Made by a program: the position numbers and the translations under genes
Source of the DNA: a virus
DNA length: 42,736 bases
IMG/VR virus record: IMGVR_UViG_3300043773_000468
Location: 1 to 42,736 of that record
Direction: 5' to 3' (one strand)
Shown here: one piece after another, positions 30,156 through 36,937 of the stretch
Layout: each line of letters starts with the position of its first letter
Position numbering within the stretch: position 1 is the stretch's first letter
Notes under the pieces: model-generated
Databases searched by the model: none
Told to the model about the DNA's origin: nothing
What the model saw: only the letters and a program-made list of their open reading frames with translations

Positions 30156-30247
30156 TACTTCTTCCTGTTCTTAGCAGCCTTCTTACGCTTACTAGAACCA
30201 ATCTTACGACGACCCTTGCGTGGTCTATTCTTATGTGGATGTGGCAT
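30155..30247 (-). CDS. 30-residue highly basic peptide
   Basis: Reads MPHPHKNRPRKGRRKIGSSK then RKKAAKNRKK, with 15 Lys or Arg in 30 residues. The ATG overlaps the stop of the upstream gene and its own stop overlaps the GalE-like start (TAATG both ways), which strongly suggests a real gene. It may bind nucleic acid; I know no family. Confidence 0.6.
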   Translation of the reverse strand: MPHPHKNRPRKGRRKIGSSKRKKAAKNRKK

Positions 30248-30513
30248 TATACTCTATTCACTCCTATATATTCAATTGTATTGATTGAGTCGAGACGGAA
30301 TGACCGCCAACCCGAATTATCTAGATCCCATACAGCCAGAACTTCATCGTTTTCCGCGCGAGGCAAATGTCGTACAGCTGGCTCACTTTGCTTTGGAACA
30401 AAATCTTCCATCAGAGTGCAGTTCATTTCCCGTGTAGAACCGTCTGTCTTTGTAAAGATAACACGGGCCATACACTTTGTCAAGTTTTCTCTGAGTGTAT
30501 TCTTGTCAATCAT
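30247..30513 (-). CDS. Small beta-barrel protein, DUF2693-like
   Basis: 88 residues from the ATG at 30513 that overlaps the preceding stop (ATGA). MARVIFTKTDGSTREMNCTL, PKQSEPAVRHLP and VLAVWDLDNSGWRSFRLDSI follow a pattern of small SH3-barrel proteins found in T4-type phages ('v.FtkkdGt.R.mrcTl', 'vWDl....WRSFr.dsI'). Function unknown; the family may be involved in host takeover since it is made early in related phages, but that is inference. Confidence 0.72.
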   Translation of the reverse strand: MIDKNTLRENLTKCMARVIFTKTDGSTREMNCTLMEDFVPKQSEPAVRHLPRAENDEVLAVWDLDNSGWRSFRLDSINTIEYIGVNRV

Positions 30514-30905
30514 GGACACACCGTTGTTTGATAGGGAATGTATCCCTTACCAGGAATATAGACCTGAGTCCACATCATTTGACACTCTGCACCTTCCATG
30601 TATGCGCCAGGCGGTGGAGCATATGCAGGAGGAACAGCATATTCTGGACCAGATTCCAAAAGCAATCCGCCAACTACACCTGCGACTGAACCCCAAAGAT
30701 AAGGATTCTCATACCAGTCGCCGTTGTCGTACTTGTAATTATAGTTATAGTTCCAAGTGCCGCCGTGATGACGCTTGTGTGGTCGATGTGGCTTTACTGG
30801 TCTATGATGCTTGAATTGCTTCTGCTTTTCTCCTGAAAAGACAGGAGTAGAAAGTAAAGTTGATGCAGCAAATGCTGCTGCTATAACTGTGATAAATGTT
30901 TTCAT
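30510..30905 (-). CDS. Secreted His/Tyr/Pro-rich protein
   Basis: 131 residues. A clear signal peptide (MKTFITVIAAAFAASTLLST, likely cleaved near VFS) is followed by a His-rich stretch (KHHRPVKPHRPHKRHHGG), a Tyr/Asn segment (WNYNYNYKYDNGDWYENPY), a short hydrophobic glycine-rich helix and a proline-rich region (PPAYAPPPGAYMEGAE). It looks like secreted proteins of rhizobial hosts with metal-binding potential. Role unknown; export to the periplasm is the secure point. Confidence 0.65.
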   Translation of the reverse strand: MKTFITVIAAAFAASTLLSTPVFSGEKQKQFKHHRPVKPHRPHKRHHGGTWNYNYNYKYDNGDWYENPYLWGSVAGVVGGLLLESGPEYAVPPAYAPPPGAYMEGAECQMMWTQVYIPGKGYIPYQTTVCP

Positions 30906-31156
30906 CCTTGTAACCCCATTATTCCTGTGCTTTCGCAGTAATCGGCAAAGTCTTCATATCCACCGATACGCTTACCACGAACAAAGATTTGCGGCAAAGT
31001 CAATGGCAGATTTTCAGGAACAAGTTCACGCAATTCTTCGCGGGTAAAATCTGTTCCAAGTTTATACTCTATATATTTCAGATGCAGCTTGTTCATTAGT
31101 TCTTTAGATTTGACACACCATGAACAATCATCTTTGGTATAAATTTTAATTTCCAT
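30902..31156 (-). CDS. Glutaredoxin
   Basis: 84 residues, complete. The redox motif CSWC lies in IYTKDDCSWCVKSKELMNKL; the cis-proline loop is LPLTLPQIFVRGKRIGG, followed by GYEDFADYCESTG. Dithiol glutaredoxin; phage glutaredoxins usually feed electrons to ribonucleotide reductase or other enzymes. The phage NrdJ at 34983-36917 ends in a redox pair that could use it. It overlaps the secreted protein gene by four bases. Confidence 0.92.
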   Translation of the reverse strand: MEIKIYTKDDCSWCVKSKELMNKLHLKYIEYKLGTDFTREELRELVPENLPLTLPQIFVRGKRIGGYEDFADYCESTGIMGLQG

Positions 31157-31329
31157 TACTCAGACTCCCAGGAACGATAGTGAAAATATTTTCCACAACT
31201 ATCTATCTCACTTTGTGGATAGCCATTTTGTACGAGCCAAGAGTTGACATCCTTGATATCATTAGGAAGAATCTTTGGAAATCCATATCGCCAACCGCCT
31301 GGCGGATCAATATAAGTTTTCTTTTTCAT
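31156..31329 (-). CDS. Small phage protein, GWRYGFPK type
   Basis: 57 residues: MKKKTYIDPPGGWRYGFPKI, PNDIKDVNSWLVQNGYPQSE, ending HYRSWESE. The 'yiDPPsGWrYGFPk' start is a recurring feature of small proteins in large phages. Start and stop overlap both neighbours (TAATG). Function unknown. Confidence 0.72.
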   Translation of the reverse strand: MKKKTYIDPPGGWRYGFPKILPNDIKDVNSWLVQNGYPQSEIDSCGKYFHYRSWESE

Positions 31330-31472
31330 TATACTTCTTCTTCTTTCATTACGATAGCATTATGTCCACCGATATTTTTGACCCAAAGTATAGCAGCACT
31401 TGAACTAGATGTAAAGACCTCAGATTCATACCAATAAGCACCAATGCTATAACGTACAGTAAACTTTTTCAT
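31329..31472 (-). CDS. Small hypothetical protein
   Basis: 47 residues: MKKFTVRYSIGAYWYESEVF, TSSSSAAILWVKNIGGHNAI, ending EEEV. A compact alpha/beta pattern (strand, helix, strand). TAATG overlap with the downstream gene; GAATAGAA precedes the start as a weak ribosome site. Function unknown. Confidence 0.6.
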   Translation of the reverse strand: MKKFTVRYSIGAYWYESEVFTSSSSAAILWVKNIGGHNAIVMKEEEV

Positions 31473-31490
31473 TTCTATTCCTCTTTATGT

Positions 31491-31850
31491 TTACGCATGA
31501 CCTGCAAATTGGCCATTGCCAGGATAAGCCAATACAGCATCCATTATGTATTCTTGCACATCGCGGCCGCGATCATCCAAACGCCAGTGGTTACCACGGC
31601 GAAGCACCTCGACCAAAGAACGAGCATCATACTCTTCCGGATCCCACTGACCTTCAAGCCCGTAGCAAGAGCAGTGAGAACCATACGCCCAGTAATAGCG
31701 ATCACCCTGACGATAGATCACGTTGGCGTAACCTTCGTAAGACGGAGTATTATACTCAGCATATATTACATCATCAGGCTCAGGCTCATTCATCTCAAAC
31801 TCACGTTGAACGTCAGCCCAAGATCCAAACTGTTCACGATAAACTTCCAT
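31491..31850 (-). CDS. Conserved small phage protein with CSCYGLE motif
   Basis: 119 residues: VIYAEYNTPSYEGYANVIYR, YYWAYGSHCSCYGLEGQWDP and EEYDARSLVEVLRRGNHWRL. The 'GShCSCyGLegqW.Pe' block occurs in proteins of many unrelated large phages; their function is unknown to me. Position among early small genes suggests host-directed activity. One base from the next gene downstream of it in the reading direction upstream. Confidence 0.68.
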   Translation of the reverse strand: MEVYREQFGSWADVQREFEMNEPEPDDVIYAEYNTPSYEGYANVIYRQGDRYYWAYGSHCSCYGLEGQWDPEEYDARSLVEVLRRGNHWRLDDRGRDVQEYIMDAVLAYPGNGQFAGHA

Positions 31851-32033
31851 CTACTTCAACTCCATTTCCTGCAAGATATATTCACAAGTTATGACGCCTT
31901 CATCACAACCTAGAACTTCATTCATCTCAATAACTTGCAGTTTAGCTTCCTTTTCATCTTTGAAAGCACCAACAACATCAGACCAAGTTTCAATACCATC
32001 ACGATAAAGTCGGTATATCAAATAAATATTCAT
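31851..32033 (-). CDS. Small hypothetical protein
   Basis: 60 residues: MNIYLIYRLYRDGIETWSDV, VGAFKDEKEAKLQVIEMNEV. Compact strand-helix pattern ('yli.r.....d......vgaF.deeeAk..v...N') typical of small phage proteins. Function unknown. It overlaps the upstream gene by four bases (ATGA). Confidence 0.6.
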   Translation of the reverse strand: MNIYLIYRLYRDGIETWSDVVGAFKDEKEAKLQVIEMNEVLGCDEGVITCEYILQEMELK

Positions 32034-32212
32034 TCTACAACCTCAATTCTATCTTCGGCCACCATGTACCAGTCAGGAGCGCGAAGGGCAGTATTCTCAG
32101 CATTGACCGCACGAATACGTTCCTTGGCAGCATTGTATGTATCGTAGTCCTCATGCCAACGCTCTTGACCCCAGCCGCGTTCAGATTCCAAAAGAAAGAT
32201 ACGATACTTCAT
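32030..32212 (-). CDS. Small hypothetical protein
   Basis: 60 residues: MKYRIFLLESERGWGQERWH, EDYDTYNAAKERIRAVNAEN, then PDWYMVAEDRIEVVE. Pattern like the preceding gene (strand, helix, strand), perhaps an old paralogue. Preceded by AAAGGACAGGAA, a good ribosome site, and by a consensus promoter (32241-32269). Function unknown. Confidence 0.62.
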   Translation of the reverse strand: MKYRIFLLESERGWGQERWHEDYDTYNAAKERIRAVNAENTALRAPDWYMVAEDRIEVVE

Positions 32213-32224
32213 TTCCTGTCCTTT

Positions 32225-32587
32225 CTATATCTTACGTCCAATTGTAGCAGGATCAGTACCTTCTGTCAAGTATTGAACCGCGCCCTTGTTATATGCTGGC
32301 GCAACTCGCGTCTTCTTACGCTCAATTTCCTTGATAGTAGCAGCAGATTCCTCACGGTCGCGCTTCCACTTGTAGTCATCAACAGACCGCTTGAAGCCAT
32401 TGCCAACACTGTTTGAGAGGGGCGGCAATTTCTTGCGCGGCAACGGCTCAGGCAGATTGATCGGCCGTTCTTTGCGTGAACCCTTTAGCACAGACGCGAA
32501 ATAAGCCTTGCGGTCTTCGCGCAACCGCAGCGTCTTCTTGGACGGTTTCTTACGACCAGATGAAGTCTTGGTATATACGAGTGCCAT
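32225..32587 (-). CDS. Basic hypothetical protein
   Basis: 120 residues, strongly basic: TKTSSGRKKPSKKTLRLRED, SRKERPINLPEPLPRKKLPP and a charged helix near KWKRDREESAATIKEIERKK. The composition suggests nucleic acid binding. No family known. The next downstream promoter (32241-32269) lies inside its last codons; it overlaps the upstream small gene (TAATG). Confidence 0.6.
   Translation of the reverse strand: MALVYTKTSSGRKKPSKKTLRLREDRKAYFASVLKGSRKERPINLPEPLPRKKLPPLSNSVGNGFKRSVDDYKWKRDREESAATIKEIERKKTRVAPAYNKGAVQYLTEGTDPATIGRKI
32241..32269 (-). promoter_or_regulatory. Sigma-70-type promoter
   Basis: Minus strand TTGACA (32269-32264), 17-base spacer, TACAAT (32246-32241). Start near 32234, 22 bases before the ATG at 32212. 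It lies at the end of the basic-protein gene. Confidence 0.65.
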
Positions 32588-32736
32588 TAGTCATAGTCCT
32601 TCAACATTTCCTGATATGAACCAGGCACAAACATTATACACTCGGACGGTTCATAAAACAAGATGTAACCGCCAATCCAAGTAGTATTGATGTTCCAGTT
32701 TTTTTCGTGCCGATCATAGCGATACATGACCGCCAT
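32587..32736 (-). CDS. Small hypothetical protein
   Basis: 49 residues: MAVMYRYDRHEKNWNINTTW, IGGYILFYEPSECIMFVPGS, YQEMLKDYD. Start overlaps the stop of the upstream gene, and its stop overlaps the next start (TAATG both ways). Beta-rich pattern; function unknown. Confidence 0.6.
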   Translation of the reverse strand: MAVMYRYDRHEKNWNINTTWIGGYILFYEPSECIMFVPGSYQEMLKDYD

Positions 32737-32915
32737 TACACCCAACCTTCTGAATACTCTTCCTGCTTAGTCTTGTAATGCTCATGAAGACCCGCCAGAA
32801 AGGAATTGATATCTTCAAGCGGTATGTCCATAATACGCTTTTCGGCCGCGACTGTCAAGACATATTCTGCCACCAGAACAGGAATCTCGGCATAGGACTC
32901 ATACGGCTTACGCAT
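32736..32915 (-). CDS. Small hypothetical protein
   Basis: 59 residues from MRKPYESYAEIPVLVAEYVL; earlier in-frame ATGs exist, but the ATG at 32915 has GAGGAAG at the right distance. A helical protein with AAEKRIMDIPLEDINSFLAG. It overlaps the gene upstream by eight bases. Function unknown. Confidence 0.6.
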   Translation of the reverse strand: MRKPYESYAEIPVLVAEYVLTVAAEKRIMDIPLEDINSFLAGLHEHYKTKQEEYSEGWV

Positions 32916-33183
32916 CGGCTTCCTCTTCCTCATCTTCGTCAACAAAATCGGAATCTTCGTTATAGTGATCGGCCAGTTCGATCCAGTTAACGCGATGCAA
33001 GAACATATTCATAACATCGGCCGCAAAACTGGAATCAGGAATCTTGTCCATTTCCATCTCGACCACAAATGACTCAAGATCATCGCCGCGAAGTTTCTGT
33101 TCCGAAGCCATGTCGGAGAAAACATCGCCGTACCACATAACGACATTCCAGGTTTCGTAGTTAGACCAACCATTGTAAGACAT
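32908..33183 (-). CDS. Conserved small protein, SYNGWSNYETWNV type
   Basis: 91 residues from MSYNGWSNYETWNVVMWYGD; five extra upstream codons are not used because the ATG at 33183 overlaps the previous stop (TAATG). The start motif 'GWsNyETWnV.lW' is found in short proteins of many phages and plasmids, often near antirestriction genes. The end is very acidic (EDSDFVDEDEEEEADA). Function unknown; DNA mimicry is a possible reading of the acidic tail but unproven. Confidence 0.72.
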   Translation of the reverse strand: MSYNGWSNYETWNVVMWYGDVFSDMASEQKLRGDDLESFVVEMEMDKIPDSSFAADVMNMFLHRVNWIELADHYNEDSDFVDEDEEEEADA

Positions 33184-33338
33184 TATCGCTTTCCCCATGA
33201 GATAGACACGACAGAAAAAAGAAGCATTTCGTGCTTCATGGCCTTAGCGATAGCTTCGACCATGGACTTGGTTTGATATTCGCGGCGAATAACTCGGCCG
33301 TCATCAAACTCGATTTGGTAATAGTAGTTAGGACGCAT
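33183..33338 (-). CDS. Small hypothetical protein
   Basis: 51 residues from MRPNYYYQIEFDDGRVIRRE, then YQTKSMVEAIAKAMKHEM. The longest frame begins 12 codons earlier, but the ATG at 33338 overlaps the upstream stop. Strand-helix-strand pattern. Function unknown. Confidence 0.58.
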   Translation of the reverse strand: MRPNYYYQIEFDDGRVIRREYQTKSMVEAIAKAMKHEMLLFSVVSISWGKR

Positions 33339-33688
33339 TAGTGAGTTCCCGTCCAGACAACACGACCAGCCCAAGTCTCGGGCTTGTCAATGTAAGCGCG
33401 AAGGAAGTTGGTCGCAGGAGCCTTGAAAGTTGCAGCCTTGAGAACAGCGCCCTTAGGGAACTTACCGTCCTTGTTACAGATGAAGGAGTGAACAGATTCC
33501 GCAACTCCGTTCTTGGTCTTTACAACCTTAATATACTTCGAACCAGGCTGGAAGTCAATATCAAACTCAGCAATCATTTGCTGCACATGCGGATCTGAGG
33601 CGCGAGAACCCCACCATTTGCGATAGTCGGCCTTGATATGCTCGGCATACTTGTTCAGAAGGGACACGGGGACGTTGAAACTAGCCAT
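33338..33688 (-). CDS. Small protein after promoter P2
   Basis: 116 residues from MASFNVPVSLLNKYAEHIKA; the ATG at 33688 has GAGAGAGG just upstream, while the longest frame would run back through the P2 promoter. Segments YRKWWGSRASDPHVQQMIAE and VVKTKNGVAESVHSFICNKD, then GRVVWTGTH at the end. Conserved small phage protein of unknown function; first gene of the early block from 33708 to 31.5 kb. Confidence 0.62.
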   Translation of the reverse strand: MASFNVPVSLLNKYAEHIKADYRKWWGSRASDPHVQQMIAEFDIDFQPGSKYIKVVKTKNGVAESVHSFICNKDGKFPKGAVLKAATFKAPATNFLRAYIDKPETWAGRVVWTGTH

Positions 33689-33714
33689 TGGAACCTCTCT
33701 CTTGTTACTCTTAT

Positions 33715-33743
33715 AATATAGTGATGGTACCCGAGAAATACAA
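33715..33743 (-). promoter_or_regulatory. Early-type promoter P2 with GGGTACCATCAC spacer
   Basis: Minus strand TTGTAT (33743-33738), 17-base spacer, TATATT (33720-33715). The 12 bases GGGTACCATCAC before the -10 and TATATTAT are identical to P1. Start near 33708. Confidence 0.72.
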
Positions 33744-33786
33744 CACAAAAAAGAGAATACCTGCTATGCGGTGGATGCATAGCAGG
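33744..33786 (-). terminator. Perfect 10-base hairpin with T-rich tail
   Basis: CCTGCTATGC and GCATAGCAGG flank the loop GGTGGAT (33760-33786), followed on the minus strand by TATTCTCTTTTTT. This is a good intrinsic terminator for the 33836 gene, located between it and promoter P2. The same arms occur at 24746 and 25569 without the T tail. Confidence 0.75.
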
Positions 33787-33788
33787 TT

Positions 33789-33834
33789 GGCTAAGTTATT
33801 GATTTTAATGAGGTTTTGCTAAGTTGTTGATTTT
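33789..33834. repeat. Tandem 18-base direct repeat (iteron-like), copy 2
   Basis: GGCTAAGTTATTGATTTT (33789-33806) and TGCTAAGTTGTTGATTTT (33817-33834), period 28 bases. Same sequence family and same position relative to the promoter (about 45 bases upstream of the P2 -35 box) as the pair at 24764-24808. Confidence 0.75.
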
Positions 33835-33835
33835 A

Positions 33836-34015
33836 TTAGGTTTTTATTGTCTTGAGATACTGACGAACAAATGCATCGTCCAGTTGCACCCCCAGTTTTT
33901 TCAACTGGCGGTATTCTTTTGAATACTCTACGCGAAACATGCGAACCAATCCAGTTTCGCTTTCATTCCGAAATCCATTCATGGCGTTCAGAAACATTCT
34001 TCCCCATGCGGTCAT
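33836..34015 (-). CDS. Small hypothetical protein
   Basis: 59 residues from MTAWGRMFLNAMNGFRNESE, preceded by AAGGAGAG; the longest frame adds 21 codons through its promoter region and is not used. Basic helical protein (FRVEYSKEYRQLKKLGVQLD). A promoter candidate lies at 34049-34078. Function unknown. Confidence 0.62.
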   Translation of the reverse strand: MTAWGRMFLNAMNGFRNESETGLVRMFRVEYSKEYRQLKKLGVQLDDAFVRQYLKTIKT

Positions 34016-34048
34016 GGTAGGACTCTCCTTGTTATGTTGTGATACACT

Positions 34049-34078
34049 AATATATAGTATCTCGCAGTTGCGAAACAA
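34049..34078 (-). promoter_or_regulatory. Promoter-like sequence
   Basis: Minus strand TTGTTT (34078-34073), 18-base spacer, TATATT (34054-34049); start near 34042, about 27 bases before the ATG at 34015. Confidence 0.5.
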
Positions 34079-34093
34079 GATGACAGAATGTCG

Positions 34094-34498
34094 CTACTCT
34101 TTGATATGAGAACGATGGACTTTACACATTATCCATTCATTATAAAATTCATTGGGTCTTTCCAGAACTTCATGCTGCATCTGGAGTTTTGCTTCCCAAT
34201 AACTGGCCGTTCCTCTTGTCTTGCAGAGTTTTACGATTTCACGACTAAACTTATCTTCGCCCAATCTATCAACGTCTGCGATGAGTGCCAGATTCGAACC
34301 GAAATAAGATTTCCAGTTACTTTCTTTTTGGACTTTCTTTCTTCTCTTTTTGCCTTTGACTTTTTGTCTTCTGACAGATGTGAAGATTTTTTTACCAATA
34401 TATCTCTTGTTATTTTCTAGATTGGTGATGATGTAAACAAATGCTGCATAGCCGACAACTTCATCATCACCAATCTCTTTACCTTTGTAAGTCCACAT
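34094..34498 (-). CDS. GIY-YIG-like endonuclease
   Basis: 134 residues. The start of the domain, VGYAAFVYIITNLENNKRYI, with YIGKK is the GIY-YIG pattern (here VYI..YIG). The region after it has a basic helix (RRQKVKGKKRRKKVQKESNW) and the conserved 'YfGSN' segment, then EDKFSREIVKLCKTRG and an E..L helix (YWEAKLQMQHEV) with the likely catalytic Glu. A stand-alone homing-type or host-DNA-cutting nuclease is likely. A stretch at 34281-34300 looks like a tRNA T-arm but is coding. Confidence 0.75.
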   Translation of the reverse strand: MWTYKGKEIGDDEVVGYAAFVYIITNLENNKRYIGKKIFTSVRRQKVKGKKRRKKVQKESNWKSYFGSNLALIADVDRLGEDKFSREIVKLCKTRGTASYWEAKLQMQHEVLERPNEFYNEWIMCKVHRSHIKE

Positions 34499-34524
34499 AA
34501 CACTCTCCTATGAGAGTATGTATG

Positions 34525-34815
34525 CTACTTGTCAGATTGTGCGATGGTAGGATTTCCTGCCCAATCAGGATATGATGATGACATGTTATCGTATGTTGCA
34601 CCAACTGCACCATCACTGTATGCTACGGCCGTGTAAGGACATCCTGAAGTGTAACATACTTGTGCAGACATAAAGACTTTGCCACACTTTGGACAGCCAT
34701 AATTATTACCAAAAACATAATCATCTAATCTGGTAGTTTTAGGAGCAAGTCTCTTACCTTCTTCTAGACCAGCAGCGAAACCATCCTTGAATCCCTTTGC
34801 ATAATCATCACTCAT
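34525..34815 (-). CDS. Small zinc-binding protein
   Basis: 96 residues from MSDDYAKGFKDGFAAGLEEG. CPKCG and a second CYTSGC form a likely zinc knuckle (GCPKCGKVFMSAQVCYTSGC). The initial 'yakGfkdGFaaG' pattern is common in small phage proteins. The rest is Ser/Tyr-rich. It overlaps the next zinc-ribbon gene by eight bases. Function unknown. Confidence 0.65.
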   Translation of the reverse strand: MSDDYAKGFKDGFAAGLEEGKRLAPKTTRLDDYVFGNNYGCPKCGKVFMSAQVCYTSGCPYTAVAYSDGAVGATYDNMSSSYPDWAGNPTIAQSDK

Positions 34816-34972
34816 TTTCATCATCCTCTAAATCAAGTTCGTCTTCATTAAAGCATTCTTCACCACAGAAGGAACAGAAACGAGGCTGCCCCTGTGTTTC
34901 TTCATAGTCGTAAAGCACTTTGTATGATGACTCACAGAAGTTACATTTAATCTTTTCTACTTCTTTTGTCAT
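34808..34972 (-). CDS. Small zinc-ribbon protein
   Basis: 54 residues from MTKEVEKIKCNFCESSYKVL; ATG at 34972 has AAGGA upstream. CNFC and CSFCGEEC are the two metal-binding knuckles; the end is acidic (DELDLEDDENE). Zinc-ribbon proteins of this size may bind nucleic acid or a partner protein. It lies directly after NrdJ in the reading direction. Confidence 0.68.
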   Translation of the reverse strand: MTKEVEKIKCNFCESSYKVLYDYEETQGQPRFCSFCGEECFNEDELDLEDDENE

Positions 34973-34982
34973 ATGTGAATCC

Positions 34983-36917
34983 TTAGATTTCACAGCCACC
35001 AGCGACACAAGCCAATTCTTGTGAGCCAGTTGTGCTGTCTCTCTTTTCGTATTTAGCGAGGTCTGCCCAGTTCACATTCTTAGGCATCTTTGCAAGGAGT
35101 GCTTCGTATTCTTCCTTCGTGCAGTCCTGATATGGTGCTTGACGATATACGTGATCGGAGAAAGGCAAGAATGATACGCCAGACATTTCGTCAAAGTGAT
35201 CGTAGACCCATGCACCAACTGCTGGCCATTCTTCTTCTTTCACAGAGATAGTAACAGAAGGCTTATGCTCACACCAATGACGCTGATATGTCAGCCACAG
35301 TTCAAGTTGTTCAATAGCAGACATGTCCTTACGGAACACGGCATGTTCAGGCGACTTCTGCGGGAATGAGAACACATATGTATGTTCAGGCTTCGTCACA
35401 TCATCTTCAACAGGGAAGCCCATGTCCTTCATCATTACCGCGAGAGGATCTTTTTTATCTGCTCGTACAGTACGAATATAATAAGGACTATGACGGGCGT
35501 GGATACCAGAAGCGGAATCAACGAGTTGAGATACAGTGCCAGAAGGCTTGACACAAGTAATAGCAGCACTGACAGGAATATTGAGCTTTGCAGCCCAGAG
35601 TTTATTAGTCTTAACAGCTTCTTCACGTAGTCCCTCCAACATATCAGCAACATTAAATAATCCAGTAACCTTTGCTGCATGGCCATTTGTGTATTCATTG
35701 TCCATGATGCCAGTCAATGACACGCCAAGCAAACGCTCTTCACCACAGTTTTCTTGCCACTTCTTACTTAGGTATTTGAAGTTGATGAGTGTTGACTGGA
35801 ATGTACCAAGTATAGTTGCGAGTTTGACTTTACGCTTGAGACTTTCTGGAGTGTCATCTCCTCTAACGACAACCTCTGTGAGATTACAGAACTCTCTGGA
35901 ACGTAGAATGATTTCACTACATGGATTGGTGCCGAAATCGTGATCCGAGTCTCGTCTTCCAAACTTCTCTGCCTGCTTCTTAGATGCCTGACGGGAGAAG
36001 ATACCACGCTCACCACTGCGCGACTCATAGAGCGAAAGCCACTCGCGCATGAAGATACCAACGTCTGGCTTTTCCTTTGCGACGAATGAGTTATTTGCGA
36101 GTGCGCGTTGGACGTTTTCTTTCCACCAGTCACCAGACTTCGCAACGCGCATACGGTCGTCTGAAAGGTCAGATAGAGAGATAAGAGCGGAACGACGAAC
36201 ACCACCAACAACCACGATCTCGGCAATTTTACATACAATGTCATGGCACTCCAATGTTGATAGACGGCGACCAGCAGCCCTCTTAAATGTTGCAACAGTA
36301 AACTTAAACAAATCTTCAAGTGGTGCTGGACCAGATGCGCGACCACCAAATGTCTTGAGTGGTGCACCAGCAGGACGAACCTTTGAAACATCCCAACGCG
36401 GCACTTGACCTGCATAAAGAAGATGAATAAGTTCCTTTAATGCTTTTGCCCAACCAAGCTTTGAGTCGGCCACAAGAATAGTAGTATCTGTATCATGAAA
36501 GTCATCTGCAATCACAGGCAGTTGATCTACAAACTTGCTTTCTACAGAAAATCCAACACCAGTTCCATTCATGAGAATGTAAAGGATTTCATCAAACGAA
36601 CGAGGAGAATCTACAGCAACATAAGAGCAGTTATAACCAGCCACGTTCTCGCGCTTGAGTGCTTCACCGGCAGTCATCAAGCAACGCATAGATGGCATGA
36701 TTTCAAGATTAAGAACAGCATCTTCCAGTTCCTTACGTTCTTCTTTGGTTACAGTATAACCTGTAACTTCCTTGACATGCTCATCAAAGAAATTGAAATA
36801 CCGAGCAACTGTTTCATCCCAGTTCTCTCTACGATTTTCATCCCACAGCCAACGGGCATAACGAGACTTGTGAATGAACTCTTGATAGAGTGTCGGTAAC
36901 ATATTACTGCCTGACAT
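34983..36917 (-). CDS. nrdJ: Ribonucleotide reductase, adenosylcobalamin-dependent (class II)
   Basis: 644 residues. N-terminal CSYVAVDS region and NGTGVGFSVE, then FGTNPCSEIILRS (NPCSEI active-site loop), a core with CVKPSGTVSQLVDSASGIH, and the end QELACVAGGCEI, whose two Cys are the redox pair re-reduced by thioredoxin or glutaredoxin. Absence of an R2 subunit nearby and the size indicate a monomeric class II enzyme that needs vitamin B12 cofactor from the host. Most T4-type phages use class I; class II is known from rhizobial phages of the phiM12 group, consistent with rhizobial hosts that make B12 enzymes. It feeds dNTPs with ThyX, encoded next. Confidence 0.92.
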   Translation of the reverse strand: MSGSNMLPTLYQEFIHKSRYARWLWDENRRENWDETVARYFNFFDEHVKEVTGYTVTKEERKELEDAVLNLEIMPSMRCLMTAGEALKRENVAGYNCSYVAVDSPRSFDEILYILMNGTGVGFSVESKFVDQLPVIADDFHDTDTTILVADSKLGWAKALKELIHLLYAGQVPRWDVSKVRPAGAPLKTFGGRASGPAPLEDLFKFTVATFKRAAGRRLSTLECHDIVCKIAEIVVVGGVRRSALISLSDLSDDRMRVAKSGDWWKENVQRALANNSFVAKEKPDVGIFMREWLSLYESRSGERGIFSRQASKKQAEKFGRRDSDHDFGTNPCSEIILRSREFCNLTEVVVRGDDTPESLKRKVKLATILGTFQSTLINFKYLSKKWQENCGEERLLGVSLTGIMDNEYTNGHAAKVTGLFNVADMLEGLREEAVKTNKLWAAKLNIPVSAAITCVKPSGTVSQLVDSASGIHARHSPYYIRTVRADKKDPLAVMMKDMGFPVEDDVTKPEHTYVFSFPQKSPEHAVFRKDMSAIEQLELWLTYQRHWCEHKPSVTISVKEEEWPAVGAWVYDHFDEMSGVSFLPFSDHVYRQAPYQDCTKEEYEALLAKMPKNVNWADLAKYEKRDSTTGSQELACVAGGCEI

Positions 36918-36937
36918 ACGAATAACTCCTAAATTTT

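Noticed and set aside
30450-30486. TTGACA-17-TATCTT within the 30247 gene
   Set aside because: Weak -10, within coding sequence and no obvious gene needing it; left out of features.
30233-30814. 193-codon open frame on the plus strand
   Set aside because: It is antisense to three well-supported, overlapping minus-strand genes including a signal-peptide protein, has no ribosome site and its composition looks like a reverse-complement shadow.
31487-31913. Two plus-strand open frames of about 135 codons
   Set aside because: Both are antisense of the conserved CSCYGLE-type gene and its neighbour and have no coding features.
34281-34300. tRNA-like T-arm (GGTTCGAATC on the minus strand)
   Set aside because: It encodes the YFGSN segment of the GIY-YIG-like protein and no cloverleaf can be drawn around it.
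35768-36415. 215-codon alternative frame within nrdJ
   Set aside because: The NrdJ frame is conserved across this region, and the alternative has shadow composition with no ribosome site.
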